Assembly (NCBI GenBank): GCA_013396755.1
Contig: VWZF01003015.1
Span: 285,972 to 349,971, forward strand
Direction of reading: 5' to 3'
Length of the DNA stretch: 64,000 nucleotides
Source of the DNA: Sclerurus mexicanus
Taxonomy: Eukaryota; Chordata; Aves; Passeriformes; Furnariidae
Positions 30,501-43,600 of the stretch are shown here, in pieces. Under the pieces are notes generated by a model. That model was not told where the DNA came from. It made no database searches and was given only the letters and a program-made list of their open reading frames with translations. The translations under genes and the position numbers were made by a program. Numbering within the stretch: position 1 is the first letter of the stretch; the number at the start of each line of letters is the position of its first letter.

Positions 30501-33500
30501 CTGGATCCCGGACAGAGATGTGGCAACCTTAGATACTCACACTGTTTGGAGAGCTAACCCAAACAAGCCAGCAGTAGATTTAAAGGACTTGAATCTTCTC
30601 ATTGTCTGTTTTCTTCATAAATTGGAAATAATTTTTTGTTTCCATCAACCTAAGTGAAGGGAGAAGAGAGCTCTGTGCAACAGAAGCATTGTTGAACCCC
30701 AAGGTCAAGAGCTGGAGTTTTAGTTCGTCTCACTGTTCCTGGCCACGTGTCTTCAACCTTGTTTTTGTTGTGTAATGTCACTTTCTGTGGCTGCTGTGTT
30801 TGGCAGTTGTTGGAGAGACAACATCAGCATATTTGCAAGTTATTTTAAGCTGAAGTCAATTCCCAGTGGTCAGGGTGACGTGTGTTTAGTATCTTAAATG
30901 GAAACACTGGCAACTGAAGCAAGAAAAGGTCCCATTTTACAAAAATTCCATAGTACCTGTGAATAATTTCTAAAGTGCAAGGCTCATCCTGTGAGATGCT
31001 GTGTGCTGTGAGGGGGATACTAACAAAGACAGGAGGACTGGCTTTGACTTTCTAGTTTCATCTTTGAGGGTTTGTGTAATAAGAAGGTTGCCTATGTTTG
31101 AAAGTGATGCAAGACTGCTCCATTTTGCAATACTAGCAGTTTGGACAGAAATGCTATGGGGATTTGCTTTTGTCATCAGTAGTAGTCAAGACTTCCTAGA
31201 TTTAAATCTGGTTTGTGTCCATTGGATTTGCTGTCCTCAGTAACTGAAATCTGAATTTGGTTTCTAGTGATGCCTTATTTACAACTTTCCTTGTATTTCT
31301 CCACACTGGTGCTGTTATATTGCTACTGTTTTGTCTGCAGACTTTACATCATCTTCTTTGTGAACAGATTGTGTCTGTACTTTGGTGCCTGCCATCCTAG
31401 AGCTCCCCAAGTCCCAGCAGTCTGGACTTTGTTCCTCTGCAGCCCATTGCTGCCTGTGCTGGGAAATGCCTAATGCATGAGAAGGAGCCTTGCCTTAAAT
31501 TTCAAAGGACTTGCATTTGGTTAGATCTTCGGTTGCCTGAATATGCCTGTTCAGCTTGCACAGCTCCTCTTTGAGCCAGAGCCCTTGGCTCTCTCTAGTG
31601 CCTTGGCAAAAAGCTATGGCAGCTGAGGAGGGGGCACAGCACAATATTGTGGCAAGAGACATTGCCCAGCCTTATGGGATGTTTGGCTTACCTGTTCTCC
31701 CTCTTTCTTGCTTTATCTGTCCTCTGTGCAGTCATTTCTATGCAGATGACTAAAATCCTCTCCAGGCTATTGAGGGATCCCAAGAAATCACCAGTTCTTT
31801 GCCTGAGTAACAGCCCCAGCACAAAGGCAGAGGGAAACCCAGGGGGACAAGATATTTTCAAAGCATGCCTTTGGTAGAGCCAGCAGTGGATGCTTTTTGG
31901 GAGACTCTCATTGCCCCAGAAATGGCTGGGTGTGACTGCAGGTCTGCCAGCCTGCAGAGAGAGCTTGATGCTCAGCCCCCTGCCAGAACTGATTAGAGCA
32001 GCCTGCTGAAGGAGGTGATGTGGGTGCTTATCCTTCAGGTCATCTGAGAGTAAGCTGGTTTTTAGCCAGAGAGCCCCAAGCAGCTCTCTGTAGTGCAGCT
32101 ATTCCTGTGCCTTGAGTCTTCACAGGGGTGTGGAGGAGGAAAGCTTGTTAGCTCAGTGCCTGAGCCACAGAGTGTGTTTGAAGGACAACAAGGTGATGGC
32201 TCATCATGAGGACAAGATGCAAAACAGTGGATGGGCCTGAAAGACCCAGCAGTTCTGGCCTCTGTATCTGCTTGGGTGAGATGCAGCTCCTCTCCATATT
32301 GAAGTGGGATGAGGACACCCATGTCCCTGGGAGCCATAGCAGCCAAAGGAGAGTTGTCCATAGACACCCTGGATCTGCTCTCCTACAGCCTCTTCTCTGT
32401 GTGTCTCTTCTGCTGAGTGCTTTTGGGACACACCCAATACTGTCACAGCTCAGGAGAGGAGCTGCAGTTGGGGTGCACTGATGGACAGGCCGGTCCCACT
32501 AGGGCCCAGCTCCTTGCAGGCTCTCCTNAGGTCACTGGAGGTCTGGTGAAAACTAGAAAGTGAAGTGGGGCACCAAAAGATGCTCACCCACAACCAGCAG
32601 ACACAACAATGATTTGCATGCTGTTACCACTGCAGCCAGTAATCCCACCTTGGCTTTGTGCTGTCCATTCTGGCAGACAGAGGAGTGAGAAGGGGAAGAG
32701 GTGAGTGCAGGTACTGGTGTGAAGCAGAGGGAAGGTGTGGCAGTGGTATGAGGGAATGGATGAGAAGCGGGATCACAGTGAGGAAAGAGCATGCATCCCA
32801 TGGCTGTCCTGGCCAGAAAAGCACAAAACATCCTGGAACACGCATGAGCAGCTCCCTCTTAGCTCTGCACCTCCACAGGGATTGGTTTGTCCTTCATTTG
32901 TGCTGGTCATCCAATTAAGGTGGAAAAATGGAACTAGTTCTCCCCAGCTCATGGCTGTGCAGTGTCCTGAGCACCTGAGGACTCAGCAGGGATGGAGAAG
33001 AGAACACTGGTCTTCATTTGCAAGGCCCATGCCAGTCATGATTTTGCCTTTCTCCACTGAACCCAGCAATGCTCCAGAGCTTAAAGAGGGTGGACTTTTA
33101 CTCTTTTGTGAGCATTTCAAATTTTCCTTACTAGTGATATTACATACCTTGTCTCTGGGCGCTCTGGGGCAGTGTCCCTGTTTACAAAGCCTGGTGGTAT
33201 TTGCTGCACTGACAAAGGCAGGAAATTTGTCATGACATGGAATAGGAAGAAATGCAGCTATGAGGGCCAGAGGAACAGCTTGATATCTGGCACATCCCTG
33301 TAACTGCTCCCGAGCCACTGCCAGATCCTGACACAGCCTTCCCCAAACAGCCAGCCTGGGCTGGAAAGGGCTGAGGCTGCCTGGGGAGACAACGGGCAGC
33401 TCCCTGATTGCGTCTGTGCCGTTGCAAAACACATCCAAATGCACTGCTATAAAAAGCCCTTCACTTTCAGACTTCACCTGTGTGTTTCTTGACACTGGGT

Positions 33501-36500
33501 GTGTTTATCTGCAGACCTCCATGCCCCCGGCATGTCCTGACCAAAACCGTCACACTACTCCCAGCCCTTCCCAAGCCTCTCCCCAACTCTTGCCACCTAT
33601 CAGCCTCCTCCAAAAGAAAAGGAAAGGGAGACACCTGTGCCTGCAAGCAGGCCAAATAAATGTCCCTTGCTCAAATTAATTTGATGGGCTGAATGGAGAA
33701 TTGTTTAAATGAGAGAAGAGAAGGAATGGCCAATGAATAAAATGTCTTGCTGCTCATGGTGATGGAACTGACGCAAGAGGATTATTTTTATCCTGTGGAG
33801 AAAAGGAAGAGCCCTGTGAAGCAGAGGAAAAGAGGGGCTGCCTTACAGTCCCACTGGCTGTGGGAGATGCAGCGACGGCTGCAATCAAAGTAGCTCCAAG
33901 GTTCTCCTGGAGGGAAACTGTTATGCTTCAATTCACTGACTGATTCTGTGAGATGGGATGCCAGACACCAACTATGTGAGGCTGTGTTAGAGGAAACATC
34001 CCCTGATCTCTTCTACTCCCATATCTCACCAGGGAGCTGCCTCTGATCCCTCTACTCTCAGTCTGGGGTGTATCTGAGCTCCTCACCCCTCACAGGGTCA
34101 GCGCAGAGACCTGTTCTGCCTGGTCATTGTTGTGTTTCCCACCTCCCACCTGTTGGGCTGAAATCTCCTTCTTGTTATCTCGCAGGCTGCCTCCCATGAG
34201 CTGTGCCCTTGCTGCCCTGTGTCCTGTGGGTGCAGCTCTCCCACTGCCCTCCCCAGCACAAAGGGATCCTTTCACATGCCTGGCCATGGTGCTTCCATTG
34301 CTCTGCAGTGGCAGAGCTGACTGTTTCACAGCTCCATGGGAGTTCTGGGTACCACCCAGGTGATTATCCCTCTAACTCCAACCCTAATGGCAGAACACTC
34401 CCTCCTGACACACCTGTATTTGTGCAGGGAATTGTCCCTGCTCACTTGCAATATCTTACATTTATTCTATTTAAATCACATAGAGGTTTTCCAGGTCACA
34501 TCTCTAGTCCAGCAAAGTAATTTCCAATTCCAGTCCTGCCTTCCGGGACACCTGCAGCCTTCCCCAAGTCCCAATGTCCACGCTCTAAGACAAGCTCTAA
34601 CCAGATCCCCTCCAGACCGTGGAGCCATGGGAGTTGCATACAAGTCAATGCTGATAGCTTTGGGTACAGCTACTCTGGGTCTTACCAGTTTCTACCCACT
34701 TTATATAGATCTATCATCTCACTTCAGGGTCAAAATATCAAGGGAGACAATGGGCAGTCTTCCTGTGGTTGAGGTTAATGGCTTCTGTGTCTTGCCTGTC
34801 CACAAGGTTTATTGTAGTGTTGCAAAAAGAAATCAGTTTGGTGCAGCATGACTCCTCTGGTGCAAATGCATGTTAATTTTGATGCATTTCAGTAATGTCA
34901 CAGCTTGTTGACTTGTTCCATCTGTCTTCTGAAAAGTGAGGTTAAACTGAAGGGTCTGTGATTCTCTTCTTTTTTGGATAATTACTGCTGCTACATTTTT
35001 TCAGCTTTCTGATCCCTGTCATCCTCTGAGATTCCCCAAGAAACTGCTTTGGATTAGGGATGTTAGGCTGACCCAATGTGGTAACAGCTGTGTTCCCAGC
35101 AGGCTGGGACTGTTGTGGTCAGGATGGTCTCAAACACCATGATCAAGTCACAGTGTGTGGGCGCAGAAAACATGCTCTATTAGGCAAACAAATGTACCTG
35201 GGAAGACAAGAAAAGTGCATGTGCCCTAAAGCTTGTATTTCATTCTCCAGATATATATTATTTGTGATAATAAAAGGCATTGCCTCTCCCTACCAGCCTG
35301 TGCTGTTTGGGTACGCACTAACCCATGCCCTAATCAGCCAGAGCAGAAATCTCCCAACTTGGTTGCTGGTGTCAGCTGTGATATGCTGAGGATTTGGGAT
35401 TGCAGGAAAGGGGAAAGGTTCCTTCCCAGGAGCACAGAGGGAGCATGAATGTGGGCACTGCTCAGTTTCTTTCTTGTTTGCCTCCTCTGACTTCTTGGTG
35501 ATTATGTAGACTTGCTGTCAGAAGTCAGATACCAAAACCAGAATGACCAGAAACTACTTTGCAAATGCAGCTGTGAGACTGGAGGGTGCTCAACCCTCTC
35601 CAGGATTAGGCCTCCTGCTTTGATTTATGCTAAAGGAACCTGCTAAGCCAGGAAAATTAACCCAAAGGCTCTCATTTTGTCTGGCCTAGGCAATTAAAGG
35701 ACATCCAGCAGGAGTGCAGGGCATTAATAATTTAGTGTATTTCATGTCAATTACAAAAAAAAAAAAAAAAAGTGTGCCAGGCTTTGCCTCATGGTTTGAG
35801 TTTGAAATAGAGATGAGCAAAAGGCTGATGGATTGGGTTTCGATTACAACTGCTTGTTCAAGAAAAAAAGCTGTGCTGTAAAACCTGCAGCCCACATGGC
35901 TCCCTGAACCTGGGGGCTGGGAAACTTGGACTGCACCAGTGAAAGGGAAGCCCAGCCCAGGAAACGTCTGCTTATCTGCTACCATGAGGCCAAAGGCAGG
36001 TCTGTGGAGGTGCTGTCTCACTCAGCCCAATCTCACAGGGTTTCCCAGCCTAAAGCACCGTCAAAGGAGAGGGGTGTGAGTCCTGCTCCTGCAGTGGGGA
36101 GAGCCTGAGGTAGCTTGAGTCTGAAGTGCAGTGCCTGAGGATGGAAATCCTGGGGTGTCTGTAGGGCACAAAGTCTTGTAGAGTGATCTGCCATCCCTTC
36201 TGTGGTGGCAGGGAAAACTCCAAGTTGCTTGCCTATGTGGGGAAATTTCATTCTTCAGAGTGCTTTAACCCTGCTCATAGCCAGGGATGTGCTGCCAGGC
36301 ATGATTTTTCAGAGCCTGGTGCGGCATGTAAGGTCTTCTGCAATCAGTCAGACCTTCATTTCAAGTCAAGGTTAGTCTGAGCTTGACTTAGAAAAGCAGC
36401 AAGAAAATGGGGCACCTCCAGTGCCTACCTGCAAAAGAAGAAAGAGTGAGGCTTGGCAGAGAGAACTCCAGCCCTCAGTTCCTTTATCTCTGAAAATACC

Positions 36501-37601
36501 TGTAATTGTTCTGGTCACAGGCTGAGCAGGGTTTCCCAATACAAGGCTACTGGTGTCTCCCTTCCTCTCTATTCCTGTGCCTTTACTGGCTTGAAATCAC
36601 TGGCAGGGAGAGTCATTGGAGAGGTACAGCTTGTGTTCCCATGCTTCACAGTGCTTTTGGCTTTCTGCAGGCTGCAGTGAAACCACTGACTGCACTTTGT
36701 CCCTGTTTCTCCCTTAGTGAGTAAGCCTGGAGTTTTTAAAAGGTTTGGGTGGATTGGGCTGAAAGACACTACAGAAATGCCACGCATTATGTGATGTGGT
36801 TGAAGAACTTGGAGAAAACTTACACATTTCAATTGACCTGGTTCCTTGGCTTCAGAGAGAATTGCTTGTCTGTCTCAAACACTGCCACGCTCTCCCTACA
36901 TTCAGTACTCCATGGGCTTTCAGCCTTACTTGACAATTGCTGTTTGACTCAGGTCTGTGGTAAACCTTTTGAAGGGTACTATTTATAGCCTGAATGAATG
37001 ACTCAACCTGGACTTTCTCTGGAAAATTTTTAAAAGAAGAAGCACTACAAAACACCTGTATGGATTCAGCTAAAGGGAGCTGGGACCAGCAGACCTTTAA
37101 AAGTGACTAAGAAGGGATCTCTCCTGACAGAGATGAGACTGGCGAGGTTCAGCGAGGTATTTTTGTGACCCAGCTCCTGCTGATAGTGCTGTCAGTGTCA
37201 GGTGTGAGTGGTGCTGCCAAGTAGATACCGCTGCCAGCAAGATGGTCTCAGGGGCCAACCCAGATGGCTCAGTACCACAGTGTTGTTTTAGTAATGCCCA
37301 TCAGAGCATCAGAGCACGACCAGAAACAGGGTGGCACAGGGTGGATATAAATCCCACACAAACCACCACTGCAGCTCTGGGGCTGCATCCTGAAACTGGG
37401 GATGCTGAAGAGGCTTGAAAGTTGTAAAGGAAAGCATGAACTCCCAGCGTGACACTGGAACACCAACCCAAACCCTGGCTGCCTCACAGGGGTGATTCAG
37501 AGCAGGAGTGAAACCAGAGCCCTATGCTTGGGAGCAGCATTAGCAAATCCATCACCAGCTGCAGTGCACACATACAGGGTTGACATTGCGGTGGAGGTGA
37601 C

Positions 37602-37645
<44 letters not shown>

Positions 37646-40600
37646 ACCACCTAAAAAATGAAAACTAAGTCTGGAAAGAGAAAGAGGGTTGACCTAAGAT
37701 CTGGAAAACATAACTTCAAGGGCGTTTTTTTGGACCTCACAAGTAAATTAAGCTTGATTATCTAGCTAATAACATTATATTCTATATTTTATATAGAGAG
37801 TATATTATATAATATGTATATATATTATACAGTATATAATACAATTTTACATAATATATATATTAGATAAATTTTAACAAAATATAACTTGATTTTAGCT
37901 TCAAGCACCTACATGGGAAGGGATTCACAGTGATAGAAGGCTCTTTAAAATTAGCAGAAGAGATGTAATGGGACTTGGCAGCTGACCAAGCTGGAACAGG
38001 GACTTGAGTACACACACTTAAGCATGGCACTAGCTTGTCTACATCCCTCAAACTCCTTTAGGTTAAGACACCTTGTCTTTTAGTGAAAGATGTGTTTTAG
38101 CCCCAGGAAGAGTCATTGGTCTGTTGAGGTTACTGTCTGAAGATGTGTGAGTCATTATGGTTATTTCTGGGTTTTAAAATCTCTTAAATCTACTTCCACA
38201 GTTGACCTTATTGAAATGGTAAGGGAATTGACAGGCAGCATTACAGAGAGAGATTCACAGCTCTATAAAGAGGTAATCACAGCTCGGAATAGGCTACATA
38301 GCTGGGTATGAAGAGATTTACAGACTCCTGAAGTCCTCAGTTCTCTTGATTAATTTTTTTTTAGCTTGTGTGTTAAACAATCAGACTGTAAGCACTTATA
38401 GGCAACAAGGTGTTACAGTAACAGTGAGAATTTATTGACATTAAATCAGTGTTACCCCTTGTCTGCCATTGAAATAAGCCTAGTGGGGAAAATATATACT
38501 TGTCCCACATGCCTGAGATCATGTAAGATCCCTTCTTATGTCAGCTTTTCAACTTCTTGGTAAGCACGGGGAAATAATCCCCACTTTCTGATCCCCATGG
38601 TGTCAGCTCTCACAGACTCTTAGTCCCGCTCCCTCCTTGGTCCTATCACCATCTGCCTCAGGCTTCCACTCTTCATGGGTTTTCTCACATGCTTCCTGGT
38701 TGTCATTTTTCACTGAGGGACCTTCTTCCTCCCTTTACCCCTCTAATACCAACACTCAAACTTGTCCGTGCAGCTTCCTCAGCCTTTAGATACACTGGGA
38801 GCAGAGTGCTGGGGAACTGGTCTACTCTTACAGAGTGCCAGTGTTCTCCAGGGGCTGGGAATTGCCGTGTTGAGGAAACTGGATTGCTCTGCACTGGTCC
38901 TGACATTATGAGCAATATACAGTTAAGAGAACATTTGCTTAGAAATGCTGTCTGCAATCAGAGCATAACAACAGAGTAGGGTAGAGCTGCAACACTCATC
39001 TTTCAGTATACAGTTGGTGATGAAGAACATTCTGAGATTGCAGAGCCACAGGCATTTTCAGGTTTGAGGTGATATTGGGAAACCTCTAGTCTAACCTCCA
39101 GCTTCAAGCAGGTGATGAAGATCAGACAAGGTTGCTCAGCACTTAGGCTTCTCTTGAAAACCTCCAAGGCTGGAGATCCAACAGCCACTCTGGAGTCTTG
39201 TTCCACTGAGTAACTGTCACTGTGGAGGAAAACTTTATTATGTCGTGTTGAATCCTTCCCTGTTTCCATTTATGTCTGTTGTGACTCATTCTCCTGCTGT
39301 GCACTCCTATGAAGAGTCCATCCCTGTTTTCTTAATAGCCTCCTCTTAGGTGCTAGCAGGTGCTTGTTAGGTCACCCAAAGCCATCTCTTCTATATGCTG
39401 AACAAGTTCAGTACCCTTGATGTCTGCTTAGTGCAAATCCCTCCAGCCATCAACAGTCTTGGTACTGAACTCAGACTGGTTTATCAATACCTCGGTTCAG
39501 CCCTTAAACTGCTTTCTGTCTCTCTTTCTGTAGGTGAAACTGGAACTCTCCTATTCACTGGGAGGCCTTTTACAGTTTATTTTTCATCACCTGGGCAGAG
39601 AGCAGAAGCACTGAGGCACCATCTATCTCCTTACCTTATTTCTTTGCTCCTTAGATAGCTCCTTTCCTTTTTTTCCGGTGACTAAGGACATGGCACATAG
39701 GACCAAGGACAGGAGGTGAGAGTGGTTCACCCTCTGTGCTTCCTTCCACCTCTCAAATCTTCTTTCATTAACACTCACCTAGTGTTTCTTAATTAGCACC
39801 TTCTGGCTGGGAACTGCCTGCCTGTGTTGCAGTCTTCTGTAGAAAATCTGCTGAAGCTCTATCTGTTGTATGAGCTAAGCCAGGAGATTGCAGAGATTTT
39901 GACAGAAGTGCAAGGTGTAACAAACACAAAAATCACCCCCAAAGGGCAGTTGTCAGTGGAATAGCTGGGATGATANNNNGGAATAGCTGGGATGATAGAA
40001 AAGCCTCCAGATTTATTTGGGAGGGTGGGCTGGTATCCTCGCTGTCATTTTAAATTTTTTATTCATTCCTTGGCTGATGTAGCAGAGCCTGCTTATAAAG
40101 TCCTGAGAGGACCTGGTGGCATGGAGGTCACAAGGACCTTTGACAGGTTTTGTATCAGATCTCCACGTGACCTTGAAACATTGAGGAGACGGACTGAAAT
40201 CAAGGAATCACTCAGTGAAGACCTTTCCAAAGTACTGAAAACATCTGGCAGGGCTGGTCTCTGCTGTGATTGATTCTGCTTAGATTCAGAGCCTGAACTA
40301 AGTTTCAGTGGTCCAAGGACTCAGAATTATGTTAATGAGCCCAACCTAGTCAGTGATCCCATGCCTACAACACGGAGTGATTTCAGCTGGGAGTGATGTG
40401 AGAATTTGTCTCATGTAGTGTACACCACAGCAGCACCCAAGCCCCAGATCACCATATAGGAAAGACTGCCTTTGTTTATGGTTAAATCAGGGATTACTGA
40501 AATAAATCAACTCTGTTACAAGTTCTCCGCTGCTCTCACTGGATTTTTGGCTCATTTACAGATGGTTGCTGGGGAAGTTAAATTACAAAGAATAACCATT

Positions 40601-43600
40601 CACAATGATCCAGGCTTCTTAAGGATTTTATGGGCTAGGGAGAAGCTGGCACTCTTTCTTCAGTTACCTTGCTTTCACCTTCAGAGCAACTGCAGCTCTC
40701 ACTTAGGGATTTTATGCATCTTTATGGCAAATAGGGTGTTAATGAAAGTATAATTACTGTAATTAAATTTGGATTTAATTTTCTCAGCACAAGTGCCCCC
40801 TTTCTGTCTTTCTTTTGTTTCCTGCTTGGTTGCCTGCTGTGAAAACATCTCTTTCCAGGATTGTTCTTGATGCTGAGGCACAGTACCAGGCCTTGTGGCA
40901 TGTGGTGGCCTCATCCCCTGCTCCCAAATGATGCTGACCTTTCTCCTGCAGTGAAGGGGAAGAGCAGGATCAGCAAAGGGCCTGGAGAAACCTCCACGCC
41001 TTGGCATTTGTGGTGTCTGCCTCTTCCAGCACTTTACATGCAGGATTTATGTGGCGAAGTGTTTTGTGAGAGAAGCAGTGGAATACAAGGAGGTGAAGCA
41101 GCATTATTTGTACAAAGCAGTTGTTTTCACCACTCCACTGGGTCAGTTTAGGTCTCTCCTTTATGCTAGTGGACAGGGGCAATTCTGGTTATCACCCTGA
41201 GGACTCTCAAAACATCACCAGGTTCTTGTTCAGTCTTTTTTGGTTTCCATCTAGACCTGCAGCCTGACAACACATCTGCATTTCAGGGATTTCCTCACAC
41301 CAGGGTGATACCAGAATTGGTTCTTGGAGTTGGATTATGATGGAAACAGAAGAACTTGGGAAGAAGTGACCCCTCCTGAGATGGTGAATTGACTATACTG
41401 AGGAAATATGGAGTCAGAACTGGTATCCAGATGTAGCAAGGTCTCTGCCATGTCCTCCGAAGTGATTTCTTCTCCAAAGGCCCCCAGGAGGAATGCTGGC
41501 TGTTTGCCTGGCAGCATTGCCCCAGCCATGGCACTCAGTTCCAGCTCCAGCAACACAATGAGCAGGGCAAACATCAGGTCCTGTTTGCTGGTGTGTTGAG
41601 GTTTTCTGCTTCACTAAGGTGACAGTCTTTGTGTCACTGTTCTTCTCTTAATCACAGAGTCACAGAATTGTTTAGGTTGGAAAAGACCTTTAAGACCATT
41701 AAGTCCAACCGTTAACCCAGCACTGCCAATCCTACCATTAAACCATGTCCTGAAGTGCCACATCTACATGTTTTTTAAATGTCTCCAGGGATAGTGACAC
41801 CACAACTTCCCTGGGCAGATTGTTCCAGTGCTTGATAGCCCTTTTGGTGAAGAATTGTTCAGTAGTGGATTTATCCACTTAGAATTGAGGTGCACATCAG
41901 CCTCAGTTAACCTCTGCTAGTAGGCTCCCTCTAGTCCTGAAATCTGTTAATTATCAGATAGTTTGTTGTGCCAGCTTGACCACTGTCTTGCTGAAGCTGT
42001 CAGTGGCTGAATAACCTTGTTACATCTTTATTGTTATGGGACTTGCTGGACAATGGAGATGTTACCCCTGGAAGTCTTTATCTTAAGGACCTTAATGAGT
42101 TCTACATCCTTTTCTTCCCAGCATGCCTCTGTTTTGCACTACTTTATTGCAAAGAAGATCCATTAGTTTCAGCAGCCAGCTGAGCAGATGGGTTTAACTG
42201 GTCTGTGGTTCTGAAGTAATTACATTTCAGTGCAAGAGAGACACAGCAAGGAACACGTAAAATTAATTCAGGTGCAATGTCCTGGTCAGTGTCTCAAAGC
42301 AATGAGCACTTTAGGGAGGTCACCCCTGGCCACACTGAGGCTGTGCTGTTGGCAGTGTGGACAGTCACTAGGACTATCTCCCTCTCCTTTCCACAGATGA
42401 TATTGGATTGGCTTTTCCCATGGCCAGTTCCTTCTTCAGATGTGTATTAGCATCACAGAGATTGATTACTGCTCACATGTCTCTTCTGCTTCTGTTATAA
42501 TTAAAACGACAATATATGCATGAAGCAATTAGATTTTAATAACGCTTTTCTAAACAGGATGTCAAGGAGCTTAGTACAAAGACTTGGCCTGGAGCCAGAT
42601 CAGCATCTTAAGACTGGATTATTGTTAAAATTGGTTACCTCCCGCCTGGACAGCTTACATGAACACAGGCTCTGGGCTTGCTTTTTAGTCAAGTGTGCCT
42701 CATCTTTGCCTCCAGACAGGACCCAGAAGATCCTGTGGTTTGGGGTGTCAGGGCATGGATCACTGGTGCACATGGAATCTGGGTCTGATAATGGGACAGG
42801 AGCATCCCCAGCTCCAGCCCTGTTGCCATTCCCATCACTGTGTGCCAGGGGGACCATATTCAGGTCCTCCCTGGATTGCTTCGTGCAGAGCAGCTGCTGA
42901 TCAGGTCAGGGCATATCAGCACACTGCTGGCAGGTCTCCCAGAAGGAAATGAGTGTTCCATGGATGCCTATGCCCCAGAGGAGCACTCCCTGAGCCGCCT
43001 CCCATTACGTTGCTGGACTTCTCCTGCGTTGTTTTATCCTGTCTGTTTCTGACTGTTAGATAAGTCCTGATTTATCCTATTCTGCTTCTGATATGCAGTC
43101 TGTGGGCTCTGCATTTGCAGTCGGACCAGGATGAATCCTACTCTCTGTACAGCTCTTACTCAGACCCTTGGAGACAGTCCAGTGCTCTTGGGTCATCGAG
43201 CATGAATGGGGAGTGTGTAACAAAACCTCAGCATCCCTGCCAGGATTCATGGGCTCAGAGTGGAGATGTCTCAACCAGCAGCAACAAGCATCCTCCATGG
43301 AGCAGCACCATGCCAAGCCCGTCTCCAGGAGAGGACTGACACCAGCAAAGCTCAGAAGCTCCCAGGGCAAAGGGATGCTGTGGTGGGATACAGCTGAGCC
43401 TCATCTGTGTGTGGAACAGGAAGGGATTTCTCAGCTGCTCTAACAGGATGAAAGCCCAGTGAAGAGCAACGGCTCTAGCTGCAGGATTTCCCATGCTTGT
43501 CCTGCGTCCAGCTTCTCGTTGAGCCCTTTTAAGCCCTGATTTGCTTGTTGCAGCATAACTCAGTTGTATCTGATGTGATTTAGTGTGACGTCCACAGGGT

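Noticed and set aside
34336..34851. 171-codon + strand frame
   Set aside because: There is no conserved motif, it overlaps another + frame of similar length, and no splice or promoter signals mark it as a gene.
35756..35771. Poly-A run as the tail of a processed pseudogene
   Set aside because: Sequence upstream shows no coding similarity and no target-site duplication could be identified by eye.
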